Positions 20,606 through 28,821 of a stretch of DNA of 64,000 nt are shown here, in pieces (position 1 is the first letter of the stretch; the number at the start of each line of letters is the position of its first letter). The position numbers and the translations under genes were made by a program. The notes beneath the pieces were generated by a model. It saw only the letters and a program-made list of their open reading frames with translations. It was not told where the DNA came from and made no database searches. Location of the stretch: positions 60,523-124,522 of the forward strand of contig NZ_JAAUWV010000010.1 of the NCBI RefSeq assembly GCF_014694405.1, in the 5' to 3' direction. This DNA comes from Pseudoalteromonas sp. S16_S37. GTDB lineage: Bacteria; Pseudomonadota; Gammaproteobacteria; Enterobacterales; Alteromonadaceae.

Positions 20606-21526
20606 TTACACATAATTTGGATTTAACAGTGATACCAGCAGAGCATTCTGGGCATGCATGCGGTTTTCAGCTTGTTGAATTATTTTTGAATTTTTACCAT
20701 CCATCACCTCAGAGGTGATCTCGTACTCGCGGTGAGCTGGTTGGCAGTGCAGCACGGTACTTGCGCCTGTTTGCTGCAGCAGTGCTGCATTAATTTGATA
20801 TGGCATAAAGGTTTGTTTTACTTGCTCTAGGCAAGCATTGTTACCCATAGAGACCCATGTATCTGCGTAGAGAGCATTGGCACCTACAGCGGCTTCAACA
20901 CGGTCACTTATCAGCACTGATGCGCCATTCGCTGCAGCAATTTGCTCAGCTTGTTTGACAATTTGTGCATCCGGTGAGTGCCCTTTAGGGCAAACAGCAA
21001 CAAAATCAGTTCCCAATGTGGCAGCTAATAACATCAGCGAGTGAGTAACATTGTTACCTTCACCTAAATACGCCAATTTCAACTGGCTCACATCACCATG
21101 CACTTCTTGCAGCGTTAAAAAGTCAGCCAATGCTTGGCAAGGGTGATACAAGTTGCACAGACTATTAACCACCGGAATAGAGGCATGCTCAGCCAGTGTA
21201 TTCAAAGTGCTGTGGTGATTAACCCGAGCAACTAGGCCGTCAGCCCATGCCGAGATATTCAGCGCAAAGTCCTTTACTGACTCACGGTTACCCATGGCAC
21301 CATTTTGCTGATCAAGGTAAACCGCATGACCACCAAGCTTATTAATGCCAATGTCAAAAGATAACCGAGTACGCAGGCTTGGTTTTTCATACAATGTCAC
21401 TATCGACTTACCTGTTAGCGCATTAGCATACTCTTGTGGCTGATTTTTAATGTTTTGTGCAAGCTTAAGTAGCTTTAATATCTTTGTTTGGTCTAACTCA
21501 AGACCGGTTAAAAAATGCTGTAACAT
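20606..21526 (-). CDS. argF: Ornithine carbamoyltransferase
   Basis: A 306-residue enzyme making citrulline from ornithine and carbamoyl phosphate. The carbamoyl-phosphate loop is EKPSLRTRLSFD. The HPCQALADFLTL motif and the catalytic HCQPAHREYEIT segment are intact. The short 306-residue class resembles the Vibrio/Alteromonas enzymes rather than E. coli ArgI. It lies 8 bp after argB. Confidence 0.96.
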   Translation of the reverse strand: MLQHFLTGLELDQTKILKLLKLAQNIKNQPQEYANALTGKSIVTLYEKPSLRTRLSFDIGINKLGGHAVYLDQQNGAMGNRESVKDFALNISAWADGLVARVNHHSTLNTLAEHASIPVVNSLCNLYHPCQALADFLTLQEVHGDVSQLKLAYLGEGNNVTHSLMLLAATLGTDFVAVCPKGHSPDAQIVKQAEQIAAANGASVLISDRVEAAVGANALYADTWVSMGNNACLEQVKQTFMPYQINAALLQQTGASTVLHCQPAHREYEITSEVMDGKNSKIIQQAENRMHAQNALLVSLLNPNYV

Positions 21527-21534
21527 ATTTTTTC

Positions 21535-22308
21535 CTATGGTGTGATCTGTGTACCAACGTGTGCGCCATTGAGTAACGCAACAAGATTCTCTGGCTTTTG
21601 CCAGCTGGAGATATACACACCACGTCGTAAGTGTTGGGCTGCGCGAAGGCTGGTCTTAACTTTGACCTCCATTCCGCCCACTATCACTCCTGCTTTTATT
21701 AATTCTTCAATTTGTGTTTGGTTGAGCTGATGAAGAGGTTGTTTATTAGCATCCAACACCGCTTCAACATCCGTCATAAAAATAAGTTCAGCATTGAGGA
21801 GACTAGCAATCTCTGCCGCAGCTTCATCGGCATTAACGTTGAATAACTGTCCATCATCTCCAAGACCTACAGAGCTGACCAATGGCGTACGGCCAAGCTC
21901 CAACATAGCTGGCAGTAAACTCGAGACTCCCTCAACACACTCACCAACTTGACCAAGTGCTTTGAGTTTTTGTTTTGCAATTAGTCCAGCTTCATACAAG
22001 CAACATCCAACGGGCTGCAATCCAGCAGTGATTGCCTGTGCCATCAGCTGCTTATTGGCACAACCAGCTAATGCACCAACAATGTATGGCATCTGTTCTT
22101 TGGGACTAATACGCAAGCCTTGGTGTTTTGCCGTAGCAAACCCAGCATCATTCAACCAACGATCAACCAACGCGCCGCCGCCATGCACCACCACAAATTG
22201 CTTGGTGTTATCTTGCTTACTCACATGCGCCAGATGCTTAAATAATGCATTGGCTGCATCTTCAGTATCCAGTACCGCACCACCGACTTTTATCACCCAA
22301 GTTTGCAT
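21535..22308 (-). CDS. argB: Acetylglutamate kinase
   Basis: A 257-residue kinase phosphorylating N-acetylglutamate. I chose the ATG at 22308 (MQTWVIKVGGAVLD) because GGGAG lies upstream and the longer frame would run into argC. Nucleotide and substrate motifs KVGGAVLD, VVHGGGALVDRWL and GGMEVKVKTSLRAA fit the amino-acid kinase fold. It overlaps the argC stop by one base (TAATG), a coupled junction. Confidence 0.95.
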   Translation of the reverse strand: MQTWVIKVGGAVLDTEDAANALFKHLAHVSKQDNTKQFVVVHGGGALVDRWLNDAGFATAKHQGLRISPKEQMPYIVGALAGCANKQLMAQAITAGLQPVGCCLYEAGLIAKQKLKALGQVGECVEGVSSLLPAMLELGRTPLVSSVGLGDDGQLFNVNADEAAAEIASLLNAELIFMTDVEAVLDANKQPLHQLNQTQIEELIKAGVIVGGMEVKVKTSLRAAQHLRRGVYISSWQKPENLVALLNGAHVGTQITP

Positions 22309-23333
22309 TACCAGACTCCCTTTAAACCCAGTTCTGGCTGTAACTGACTCGCTAAATTCATGCATTGCAATGCTTGACCCGCCGCACCTTTTAAAAGGTT
22401 ATCAATCGCAACAACCACAATCAGCTGATTGCCTTGTTGTTGCCAACCGATATCAACATACGGCAATCCAGCAACACCTTTGATTGACGGAAGCTGTGTG
22501 CCTTTTAATCTGATTAACGGCTCATCTGCTAATACTTGATATGCGGCTTCAACTTGATTGCAGGTCACTTGTGGTTTTAACGGCACGTAAATAGTTTCTA
22601 AAATGCCACGAGCGAAGTTGCCTAAGTGCGGGGTAAATAACACGTCATGGCCAAGGTACTGTTTAATTTCTGGCGTATGACGATGATTAAACAGGCCATA
22701 GGGTGCCAAAGAGACTTCACAAAAATGGGTATTGATGCTGGCTTTTCTACCAGCTCCCGTTACGCCCGAGACAGCGTTGATAATCACTTTTTCATTTGCG
22801 ATTAAATCGGCTTGTTTAAGCGGTTTCAGTGCGTTTAACGCTGCAGTTGGATAGCACCCAGCAACAGCAACCAATTGCGCTGTCGCTATCGCTTGTGCAT
22901 TCCACTCTGCCAGGCCATATTCGGCTTGCTTTAGCCATTGTTCATAAGGGTGGCAAAAGCCGTAATACTGCTCATAATCTTGACTGGTAGCTAAACGATA
23001 GCCACCAGATAAATCAAAAACCCTTTTCCCCATTTCAAGAAACTTTGGAGCAAGTTCTACACTCACTTTATGGTCAGTACACAAACACACATAATCAGCC
23101 TGAGCTTTGATTTCAGTAAACGCTTCTTCTGACAAGGGGAGTAAGGGCGTGTCGAGCAAAACTCCATGCTCTGGATATAACTGACTCAATAATTTGTTCT
23201 TATCCAAGCTTTGCTCTGACACGTAACAACCTGACAGGGAGAAGTTAGGGTGTTTGGCTATTAAACTGGCGAGTTCCGCGCCGCTATATCCGCTGGCGCC
23301 AACTACGGCGATTTTCTTCGTTACATTCATCAT
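22308..23333 (-). CDS. argC: N-acetyl-gamma-glutamyl-phosphate reductase
   Basis: A 341-residue NADPH-dependent reductase, first gene of the operon. The dinucleotide motif is AVVGASGYSGAELASLI-like (VVGASGYSGAELA), the catalytic cysteine lies in VAVAGCYPTAALNAL, and the HRHTPEIKQYLG segment is present. The start is a double ATG at 23333/23330; the exact one is uncertain. It is divergent from argE with an ARG box in the 179-bp gap. Confidence 0.96.
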   Translation of the reverse strand: MMNVTKKIAVVGASGYSGAELASLIAKHPNFSLSGCYVSEQSLDKNKLLSQLYPEHGVLLDTPLLPLSEEAFTEIKAQADYVCLCTDHKVSVELAPKFLEMGKRVFDLSGGYRLATSQDYEQYYGFCHPYEQWLKQAEYGLAEWNAQAIATAQLVAVAGCYPTAALNALKPLKQADLIANEKVIINAVSGVTGAGRKASINTHFCEVSLAPYGLFNHRHTPEIKQYLGHDVLFTPHLGNFARGILETIYVPLKPQVTCNQVEAAYQVLADEPLIRLKGTQLPSIKGVAGLPYVDIGWQQQGNQLIVVVAIDNLLKGAAGQALQCMNLASQLQPELGLKGVW

Positions 23334-23418
23334 TTTTAATGCTGCTCTCTAATTTGTATTGCGTTTTCTAGTCAAAATGAAATTAAATGGTGAATGAGTA
23401 TCGTCGCATGCCAGCCTC

Positions 23419-23455
23419 TAAATATATTTATGCTAAAAAAGTGAATTGATATTCA
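23419..23455. promoter_or_regulatory. ArgR operator (ARG boxes) between argC and argE
   Basis: TGAATTGATATTCA (23442-23455) matches the ARG box consensus TGAATWWWWATTCA closely. A weaker copy, TAAATATATTTATG, lies at 23419-23432. Their position between the divergent argC and argE fits ArgR repression by arginine of both arms. Confidence 0.75.
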
Positions 23456-23512
23456 TATTAAACACCTTTAAATTGTTATGCAAACACTTTGGATAAATAT
23501 TTTGGACTTTTT

Positions 23513-24667
23513 ATGACCAGCCCCACTTTTTTAGGTATGTACCAACAATTAATTGCTAACCCTTCAATCAGTGCTTTGGACGACGCATTAAACATGAGTA
23601 ACCGCCCGGTCATTGATTTGCTCGCCAGTTGGTGTGAAAGTTTAGGTTTTAACGTCGAGATCACCGAACTTGAAAGTGCACCAGGAAAATTCAACTTACT
23701 GGCAAAGCGCGGTCAAGGACACGGTGGCTTAATGCTGGCTGGACATACGGATACGGTGCCCTTTGATGACAGTCGCTGGAACTTCAATCCATTCAAGTTA
23801 GAGCAACATGACAACCGCCTTTACGGCCTTGGCTCTATAGATATGAAAGGCTTTTTCGCTTTTGTTTTAGATGCAATAAAAACCCTAGATGAACAGGGAG
23901 CTGTTCAGACTCAACCACTACTTATTCTTGCCACTGCTGATGAAGAAACAACGATGGCGGGTGCGCAGCAAGTAGCAAAACACTGTGATTTAAAGCCAGC
24001 ACGCTGCATTATTGGCGAACCCACTGATATGACACCGGTATACACCCACAAAGGTCATATGAGCAGCGCCATTCGTGTGGTCGGACGCTCTGGCCATAGT
24101 TCTGATCCTGAACGAGGACTCAACGCAATTGAAATCATGCACAAGGTGATTGCAAAATTATTACACCTCAAAGAAGAATTAAAGAATAAATATTCACTTG
24201 GTGATTTTGCGATTCCTTACCCTACGTTAAACTTAGGGCATATCCATGGCGGCGATAACGCCAATCGTATTTGCGGCTGCTGCGAGCTACATATCGATTT
24301 GCGCCCACTACCAGGTTTAAGCATAAAAGAGTTACAAGCTTTGCTACTAGAGGCAGTCGCACCACTAAACGCCCAATACCCAAATAGTGTCTCGGTGATT
24401 GATTTGCACGACCCTATTCCTGCATTTAGTGGCAAAACGGATAGTGCTTTAGTCAAACTGGCTGAGCAGATATCACAAACCAAAGCTGTTGCGGTCAACT
24501 ATTGTACTGAGGCACCATTTATACAGCAGCTTGGTTGCGAAACAATTGTGATGGGGCCTGGTAGCATAGAGCAAGCGCACCAACCAGATGAATACTTAGC
24601 AATGGAGAAGATTGCCCCAGCGCAACAGCAAATTCGTCAATTAATAAATGAGTTGTGTTTTAGTTAG
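23513..24667 (+). CDS. argE: Acetylornithine deacetylase
   Basis: A 384-residue M20-family zinc enzyme that hydrolyses N-acetylornithine to ornithine. The ATG at 23513 is preferred to a TTG at 23489 because the length then matches E. coli ArgE. Metal motifs are GHTDTVPFD (His/Asp), GSIDMKGFFAF and ADEETTMAGAQQ; the C-terminal GPGSIEQAHQPDEY is also typical. Having both argE and an ArgA-like domain means the linear (non-recycling) arginine route. Confidence 0.96.
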   Translation: MTSPTFLGMYQQLIANPSISALDDALNMSNRPVIDLLASWCESLGFNVEITELESAPGKFNLLAKRGQGHGGLMLAGHTDTVPFDDSRWNFNPFKLEQHDNRLYGLGSIDMKGFFAFVLDAIKTLDEQGAVQTQPLLILATADEETTMAGAQQVAKHCDLKPARCIIGEPTDMTPVYTHKGHMSSAIRVVGRSGHSSDPERGLNAIEIMHKVIAKLLHLKEELKNKYSLGDFAIPYPTLNLGHIHGGDNANRICGCCELHIDLRPLPGLSIKELQALLLEAVAPLNAQYPNSVSVIDLHDPIPAFSGKTDSALVKLAEQISQTKAVAVNYCTEAPFIQQLGCETIVMGPGSIEQAHQPDEYLAMEKIAPAQQQIRQLINELCFS

Positions 24668-24721
24668 TGCTTTAAGTAAGCATCTATGCTGATGTAAACT
24701 AGAAAAAAACTAAATAGCCAA

Positions 24722-25771
24722 ATGCAAATGACAGTAAAGAAGTGGACCCTAAAAAGTATTGCTGCACATCTAGGTGTATCCAATGCAACTGTATCAAATG
24801 CTTTTAATCGACCAGATCAGTTATCAAAGAAAAGACGGGAAGAGATCTTATCTGCATGTCATGAGCTTGGCTACTTTGGTCCAAATAAAGCAGCCCGCTC
24901 TCTTAGAAAGGGCACCTTCAATATTGTCGCGTTAGTCTTACCCGATAGCGTTGAATACATGGTCTCAGATCCCGTCGCAAGTAGCTTTATGCGGGGTGTT
25001 GCAAATGTGCTTGAACCTCAAGGGATTAATTTACTCCTGTTTTCTGGCAATGCGGATAACGTCAGTAATGTTGTCGATTTTGTTGATGGCTTTATTTGCT
25101 ATGGCAGACCAAGAAATACCAAACTCATTAACCATCTTGAGGTACTCAATAAAGAAGTTGTTGCTGTTGATTTTGAGCTAAACGGTCAGGCCAGTGTTAA
25201 CATTGACAATCACCAAGCAGCCTATAATGTTGCAAATCAAGCATTCAAAACATTTAGCGATGCCTCAGAAGAGGCTTATGTTGCTATTTTAGGCTTGCGA
25301 CTGTTAGACACAGAGCTCATTTGCCGCGTCTATGATCACCATCTCCCAAAACTCAATACCTCTATTGCTCACCAACGCTTGGCCGGATTTAGACAGGCTT
25401 TGCAAGAAGCAAATATAGCAATGTCTGAAGATAGAACATGGAATATCCCCGAGAGCAGCGAACGTTGGGCACGTATCGCTGCAAAAGAGGCATTAAGCGT
25501 GCAACCACGACCAAATGTATTGTTATGCATGAGCGATTTAATTGCACTTGCAGCAGCAAGAGAAGCGCTTGAGCAAGGGATAAAAGTGCCCCAAGAATTA
25601 AAAATTGTTGGCTTTGATGGTATTGATGAAGCCCAGCTATTTAATCCTTCGATCACCACCATACATCAAAACAGCGAAACCAAAGGCCAACATGCCGCTG
25701 AGTTATTTATCAATAAACAGAAGCAACAATTAATCTTACCGTTTGAGTTGAGAGTGGGCCAATCCACTTAG
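24722..25771 (+). CDS. scrR: LacI family sucrose regulator, ScrR-like
   Basis: A 349-residue repressor. The N-terminal HTH and hinge are clear: LKSIAAHLGVSNATVSNAFNRPDQLS (residues 9-34), then a periplasmic-binding-protein-like effector domain ending in IVGFDGIDEAQLFNPSITTIHQ. The cognate operator is inferred from two palindromes with core CTTAATCGATTAAG upstream of scrP and of the TonB receptor gene. It is convergent with the sucrose phosphorylase gene. The effector is probably sucrose or a breakdown product, as known for ScrR; this is inferred from neighbours. The start may be at 24722 or 24728. Confidence 0.85.
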   Translation: MQMTVKKWTLKSIAAHLGVSNATVSNAFNRPDQLSKKRREEILSACHELGYFGPNKAARSLRKGTFNIVALVLPDSVEYMVSDPVASSFMRGVANVLEPQGINLLLFSGNADNVSNVVDFVDGFICYGRPRNTKLINHLEVLNKEVVAVDFELNGQASVNIDNHQAAYNVANQAFKTFSDASEEAYVAILGLRLLDTELICRVYDHHLPKLNTSIAHQRLAGFRQALQEANIAMSEDRTWNIPESSERWARIAAKEALSVQPRPNVLLCMSDLIALAAAREALEQGIKVPQELKIVGFDGIDEAQLFNPSITTIHQNSETKGQHAAELFINKQKQQLILPFELRVGQST

Positions 25772-25791
25772 CCCATTTGATTTGGGGTTTT

Positions 25792-27261
25792 TCATCTCAG
25801 CAAATCAGCTAAGTTGATTACCTTATTTTGTTTAGCGCAACTAAAGCTAAGTACGGTTGTTCCTTGTATAAAATCAATATCGAGGCAGGCAAGTTCTTGT
25901 AGATTTTGCCACTTCATGCTCAATGCATTGTGTGCGCCTTGCACCGAAAACTCTCCATTGAAAGCATTACTCTCATTGCGCAGTTTAATCAGCTCACACA
26001 ATCCTTTAACAACGGGTTTGTCTAACTGCATATGCACTTGCTCTAACGATAAATAACTACGATTGATATCTCTGCCTACTTGCGTTTTTTCCAGTAATGC
26101 CATGTCGTTGTTAAGTGCCAACAACCCAACGTAATAAACTTGCGGTACGCCCGGTGAAAAAAACTGAATGGCACGCGCAGTTAAATACGCTAAATCGTCT
26201 TTACCCAACGCATCGTAATAGGTGCAATTTACTTGGTAAAGATCAACATTGCTTGCGGCAGCTCCAGTGGCTTTGAGGCTCTCTCCTTGGCTATTGACAT
26301 GGATTTGTTGCACCAATTCATCGATTTCGTTGGCATTTAATAACCCAGATTTATCCCCCTCAGGGCCCGCATCAACAATGCCAATGCCATCATGGGTATC
26401 CAGCACAGTTAAACAGTTACGAGGCGAGATAGCTAACCAAGATACCAACGCGTCTACATTTTTACTAAACAAGGTATGCAGAACAAGAGGTGGCAGCGCA
26501 AAGTCGTAAACTCTATCGACTTTTTTCGCCACTGCGATCTGTGTTTTATAATGGCTGTGGATCTCTGCAATTGTTTCCATCCCCAGCCGACGTGCTCGTT
26601 CAGCTAACTGTTGTATAAATACGAAGGTTTCATCACTCATAAAGCAACTAGTCCCTGCACGCTTGATGGCAAACCCAGCTGCGTCAAGACGAATGATTTT
26701 CACACCATTATTGGCAAATAAGTTAAGCACCGAATCGAGATAACGTTTACCTGAGTCGCTTTCAACATTTATATCTATCTGATTGTCGGTAAAAGTAGTC
26801 CAAAAATTGACAACTTCGCCGCTAGCCAGCTTTTTAGGCGAAAAACAGCTCGTTGGTCTAGGCCTAAAAATAGCACTCGCTTGGGCTTGGGTTATGCCAT
26901 CAGGAAATACATCAGTTTCTTTTAAAAACATCGACCAGTACGGCGATTTATGCCCCTGTGCTAAGACATCTTGAAACTCATCAGATTGGGCTGAAACATG
27001 GTTAACAATTAAATCCGCCATCACTTCATAGCTTTGGCCTATATCAGATAGCGCTTGCCAAGTACCAAGGCGGCTATCTACTTGAGTATGATCTATGGGA
27101 TCAAACCCTGCGTCACTACCATCAATGGGATAATAGAACGGCAAAATATGCACACCTGAAAATAATCCACCAAACGAGTCATCAAGAAGTTGCTTTAATT
27201 GTGTTAGGCCGTTGCCTGTCAGGCGATCAGCATAGGTGATCAATTGCACTTGGTTTTTCAT
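25792..27261 (-). CDS. scrP: Sucrose phosphorylase (GH13_18)
   Basis: A 489-residue cytoplasmic enzyme converting sucrose and phosphate to glucose-1-phosphate and fructose. It starts NQVQLITYADRL, and the loop HILPFYYPIDGSDAGFDPIDHTQVD is diagnostic for sucrose phosphorylase. The nucleophile aspartate is in IIRLDAAGFAIK, the acid/base glutamate in ETIAEIHSHY, and the third acid in VLDTHDGIGIVD. GH13 glucosylglycerate/glucosylglycerol phosphorylases are related, so substrate choice rests on the locus. Expressed divergently from the MFS gene, with an operator at 27290. Confidence 0.92.
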   Translation of the reverse strand: MKNQVQLITYADRLTGNGLTQLKQLLDDSFGGLFSGVHILPFYYPIDGSDAGFDPIDHTQVDSRLGTWQALSDIGQSYEVMADLIVNHVSAQSDEFQDVLAQGHKSPYWSMFLKETDVFPDGITQAQASAIFRPRPTSCFSPKKLASGEVVNFWTTFTDNQIDINVESDSGKRYLDSVLNLFANNGVKIIRLDAAGFAIKRAGTSCFMSDETFVFIQQLAERARRLGMETIAEIHSHYKTQIAVAKKVDRVYDFALPPLVLHTLFSKNVDALVSWLAISPRNCLTVLDTHDGIGIVDAGPEGDKSGLLNANEIDELVQQIHVNSQGESLKATGAAASNVDLYQVNCTYYDALGKDDLAYLTARAIQFFSPGVPQVYYVGLLALNNDMALLEKTQVGRDINRSYLSLEQVHMQLDKPVVKGLCELIKLRNESNAFNGEFSVQGAHNALSMKWQNLQELACLDIDFIQGTTVLSFSCAKQNKVINLADLLR

Positions 27262-27289
27262 AATTCCGCTCTATACTCTAAAGTTGATT

Positions 27290-27303
27290 CTTAATCGATT
27301 AAG
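27290..27303. promoter_or_regulatory. ScrR operator upstream of sucrose phosphorylase and MFS permease
   Basis: CTTAATCGATTAAG is a perfect 14-bp palindrome with the central CG step typical of LacI operators. It lies 28 bp upstream of the phosphorylase start. A second copy is at 28751. Confidence 0.8.
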
Positions 27304-27424
27304 ATATATCTTTATTCAACCCCTAACTATATTCAAGCATTATTTAAAATAAAATTGGCTGACACCCCAGACACACACACTAGACTTATTACAGATCAGC
27401 CAGTTAACCGTTGAGGCAAGTACT

Positions 27425-28621
27425 ATGACAACCAGCAACTTAACAACGCTCCGCTGGCTGACGTATATGATGTTCTTTATGTTTGCGATGACATCAGACG
27501 CAGTGGGCGTGATCATTCCTGAATTGATCGAACAGTATAACCTAAGCATGACTCAGGCTAGTGCATTTCATTATGCCCCCATGATTTGGATAGCTATAAG
27601 TGGTTTATGTTTGGGCTTTCTGGCCGATAAAATTGGCCATAAATCCACTATTCTAATTGGCTTTACACTATTTTCCTTAGCATGCTTTGCCTTTGCCATT
27701 AGCAACAACTTTATAATATTTGTGGTGCTGTTAAGCCTCATAGGTGTTGCGATTGGCTTATTTAAAACAGCAGCACTGGCCCTGCTTGGCGATCTGAGCC
27801 CAACCAGCCACGCCCATACCAAAACCATGAATACCGTAGAGGGCTTTTTTGCCATCGGCGCAATCGTTGGCCCAGCTCTGGTAAGTTATATGATAACAGT
27901 GGGTGTTAGCTGGGTTTATCTTTATGTTTTAGCGGGTGTATTGTGTGTACTACTTAGTTTAGCAACGCTCAAAGTACACTTTGTCGCTAAGCCAAAGCCG
28001 CTATCTCAGCAGGCTCCAAGCTTTAAACACACGTTGCTAATGTTCAAAGACTTACATGCGCTGGGTTTTTCTGCAGCGATTGCCCTGTATGTTGCAACCG
28101 AAGTGGCCATTTATGTGTGGATGCCCACCTTGTTAAAAACCTATCAAGGCGAGTGGACCTTATTGGCGACCTATGCGTTAACCATTTTCTTTATACTAAG
28201 AGCACTAGGACGCTTTATGGCCACGTGGTTGTTAAATGTATTTAGCTGGCAGATCGTTATGCTGGTCCTAAGCGTTGCAATTTTTATATGTTATTTAGCC
28301 ACTTACATTTTTGGTGTAAACGCAGCGGTGGTCAGCTTACCACTGAGTGGGCTGTTTATGTCGATGATCTACCCAACTCTAAATTCCAAAGGTATATCTT
28401 GCTTTGCAAAGCATCAACATGGGTCGGTAGCGGGTATTATCTTATTTTTTACCGCTTTGTCAGCCGCACTTGCGCCACTACTAATGGGCGTAGTAAGCGA
28501 CTACTTTGGTCATATTCGACATGGTTTTGCCCTCGCTACCGCCTTTGCCGCCTTACTTATGTTCGCTATGTTTTATAACTGGTGGCGTAACCCTGCACAA
28601 ATGCGTCTCGCGGCCGTCTAG
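27425..28621 (+). CDS. MFS sugar transporter, likely sucrose permease
   Basis: A 398-residue major facilitator protein with about 12 helices. The loop 2-3 motif GFLADKIGHKSTILIGF is the MFS signature. Its place between sucrose phosphorylase and the TonB receptor argues for inner-membrane sucrose uptake, which would feed the cytoplasmic phosphorylase. No phosphotransferase components are present, so uptake should be by proton symport. Substrate is inferred from context. Confidence 0.85.
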   Translation: MTTSNLTTLRWLTYMMFFMFAMTSDAVGVIIPELIEQYNLSMTQASAFHYAPMIWIAISGLCLGFLADKIGHKSTILIGFTLFSLACFAFAISNNFIIFVVLLSLIGVAIGLFKTAALALLGDLSPTSHAHTKTMNTVEGFFAIGAIVGPALVSYMITVGVSWVYLYVLAGVLCVLLSLATLKVHFVAKPKPLSQQAPSFKHTLLMFKDLHALGFSAAIALYVATEVAIYVWMPTLLKTYQGEWTLLATYALTIFFILRALGRFMATWLLNVFSWQIVMLVLSVAIFICYLATYIFGVNAAVVSLPLSGLFMSMIYPTLNSKGISCFAKHQHGSVAGIILFFTALSAALAPLLMGVVSDYFGHIRHGFALATAFAALLMFAMFYNWWRNPAQMRLAAV

Positions 28622-28750
28622 AGTTGCCACAAAAGTGTTCAACGATGCACCAAAGTTGGACACTTTTTTATAATAAAAAACAGCAAGTTAAAATATAACG
28701 CACAATTATCGCGCAAATTATCATTGCAAAACACATTATTTTTGCTAACT

Positions 28751-28768
28751 TACTTAATCGATTAAGTA
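28751..28768. promoter_or_regulatory. ScrR operator upstream of the TonB receptor
   Basis: TACTTAATCGATTAAGTA is a perfect 18-bp palindrome with the same core as the 27290 site. It lies 54 bp before the receptor start, in the only long gap of the transport operon. Confidence 0.82.
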
Positions 28769-28821
28769 TGTAGCTTCAGTTTAGTGTTCCATACTGCAAA
28801 TTGACAACAATGAGGCATATT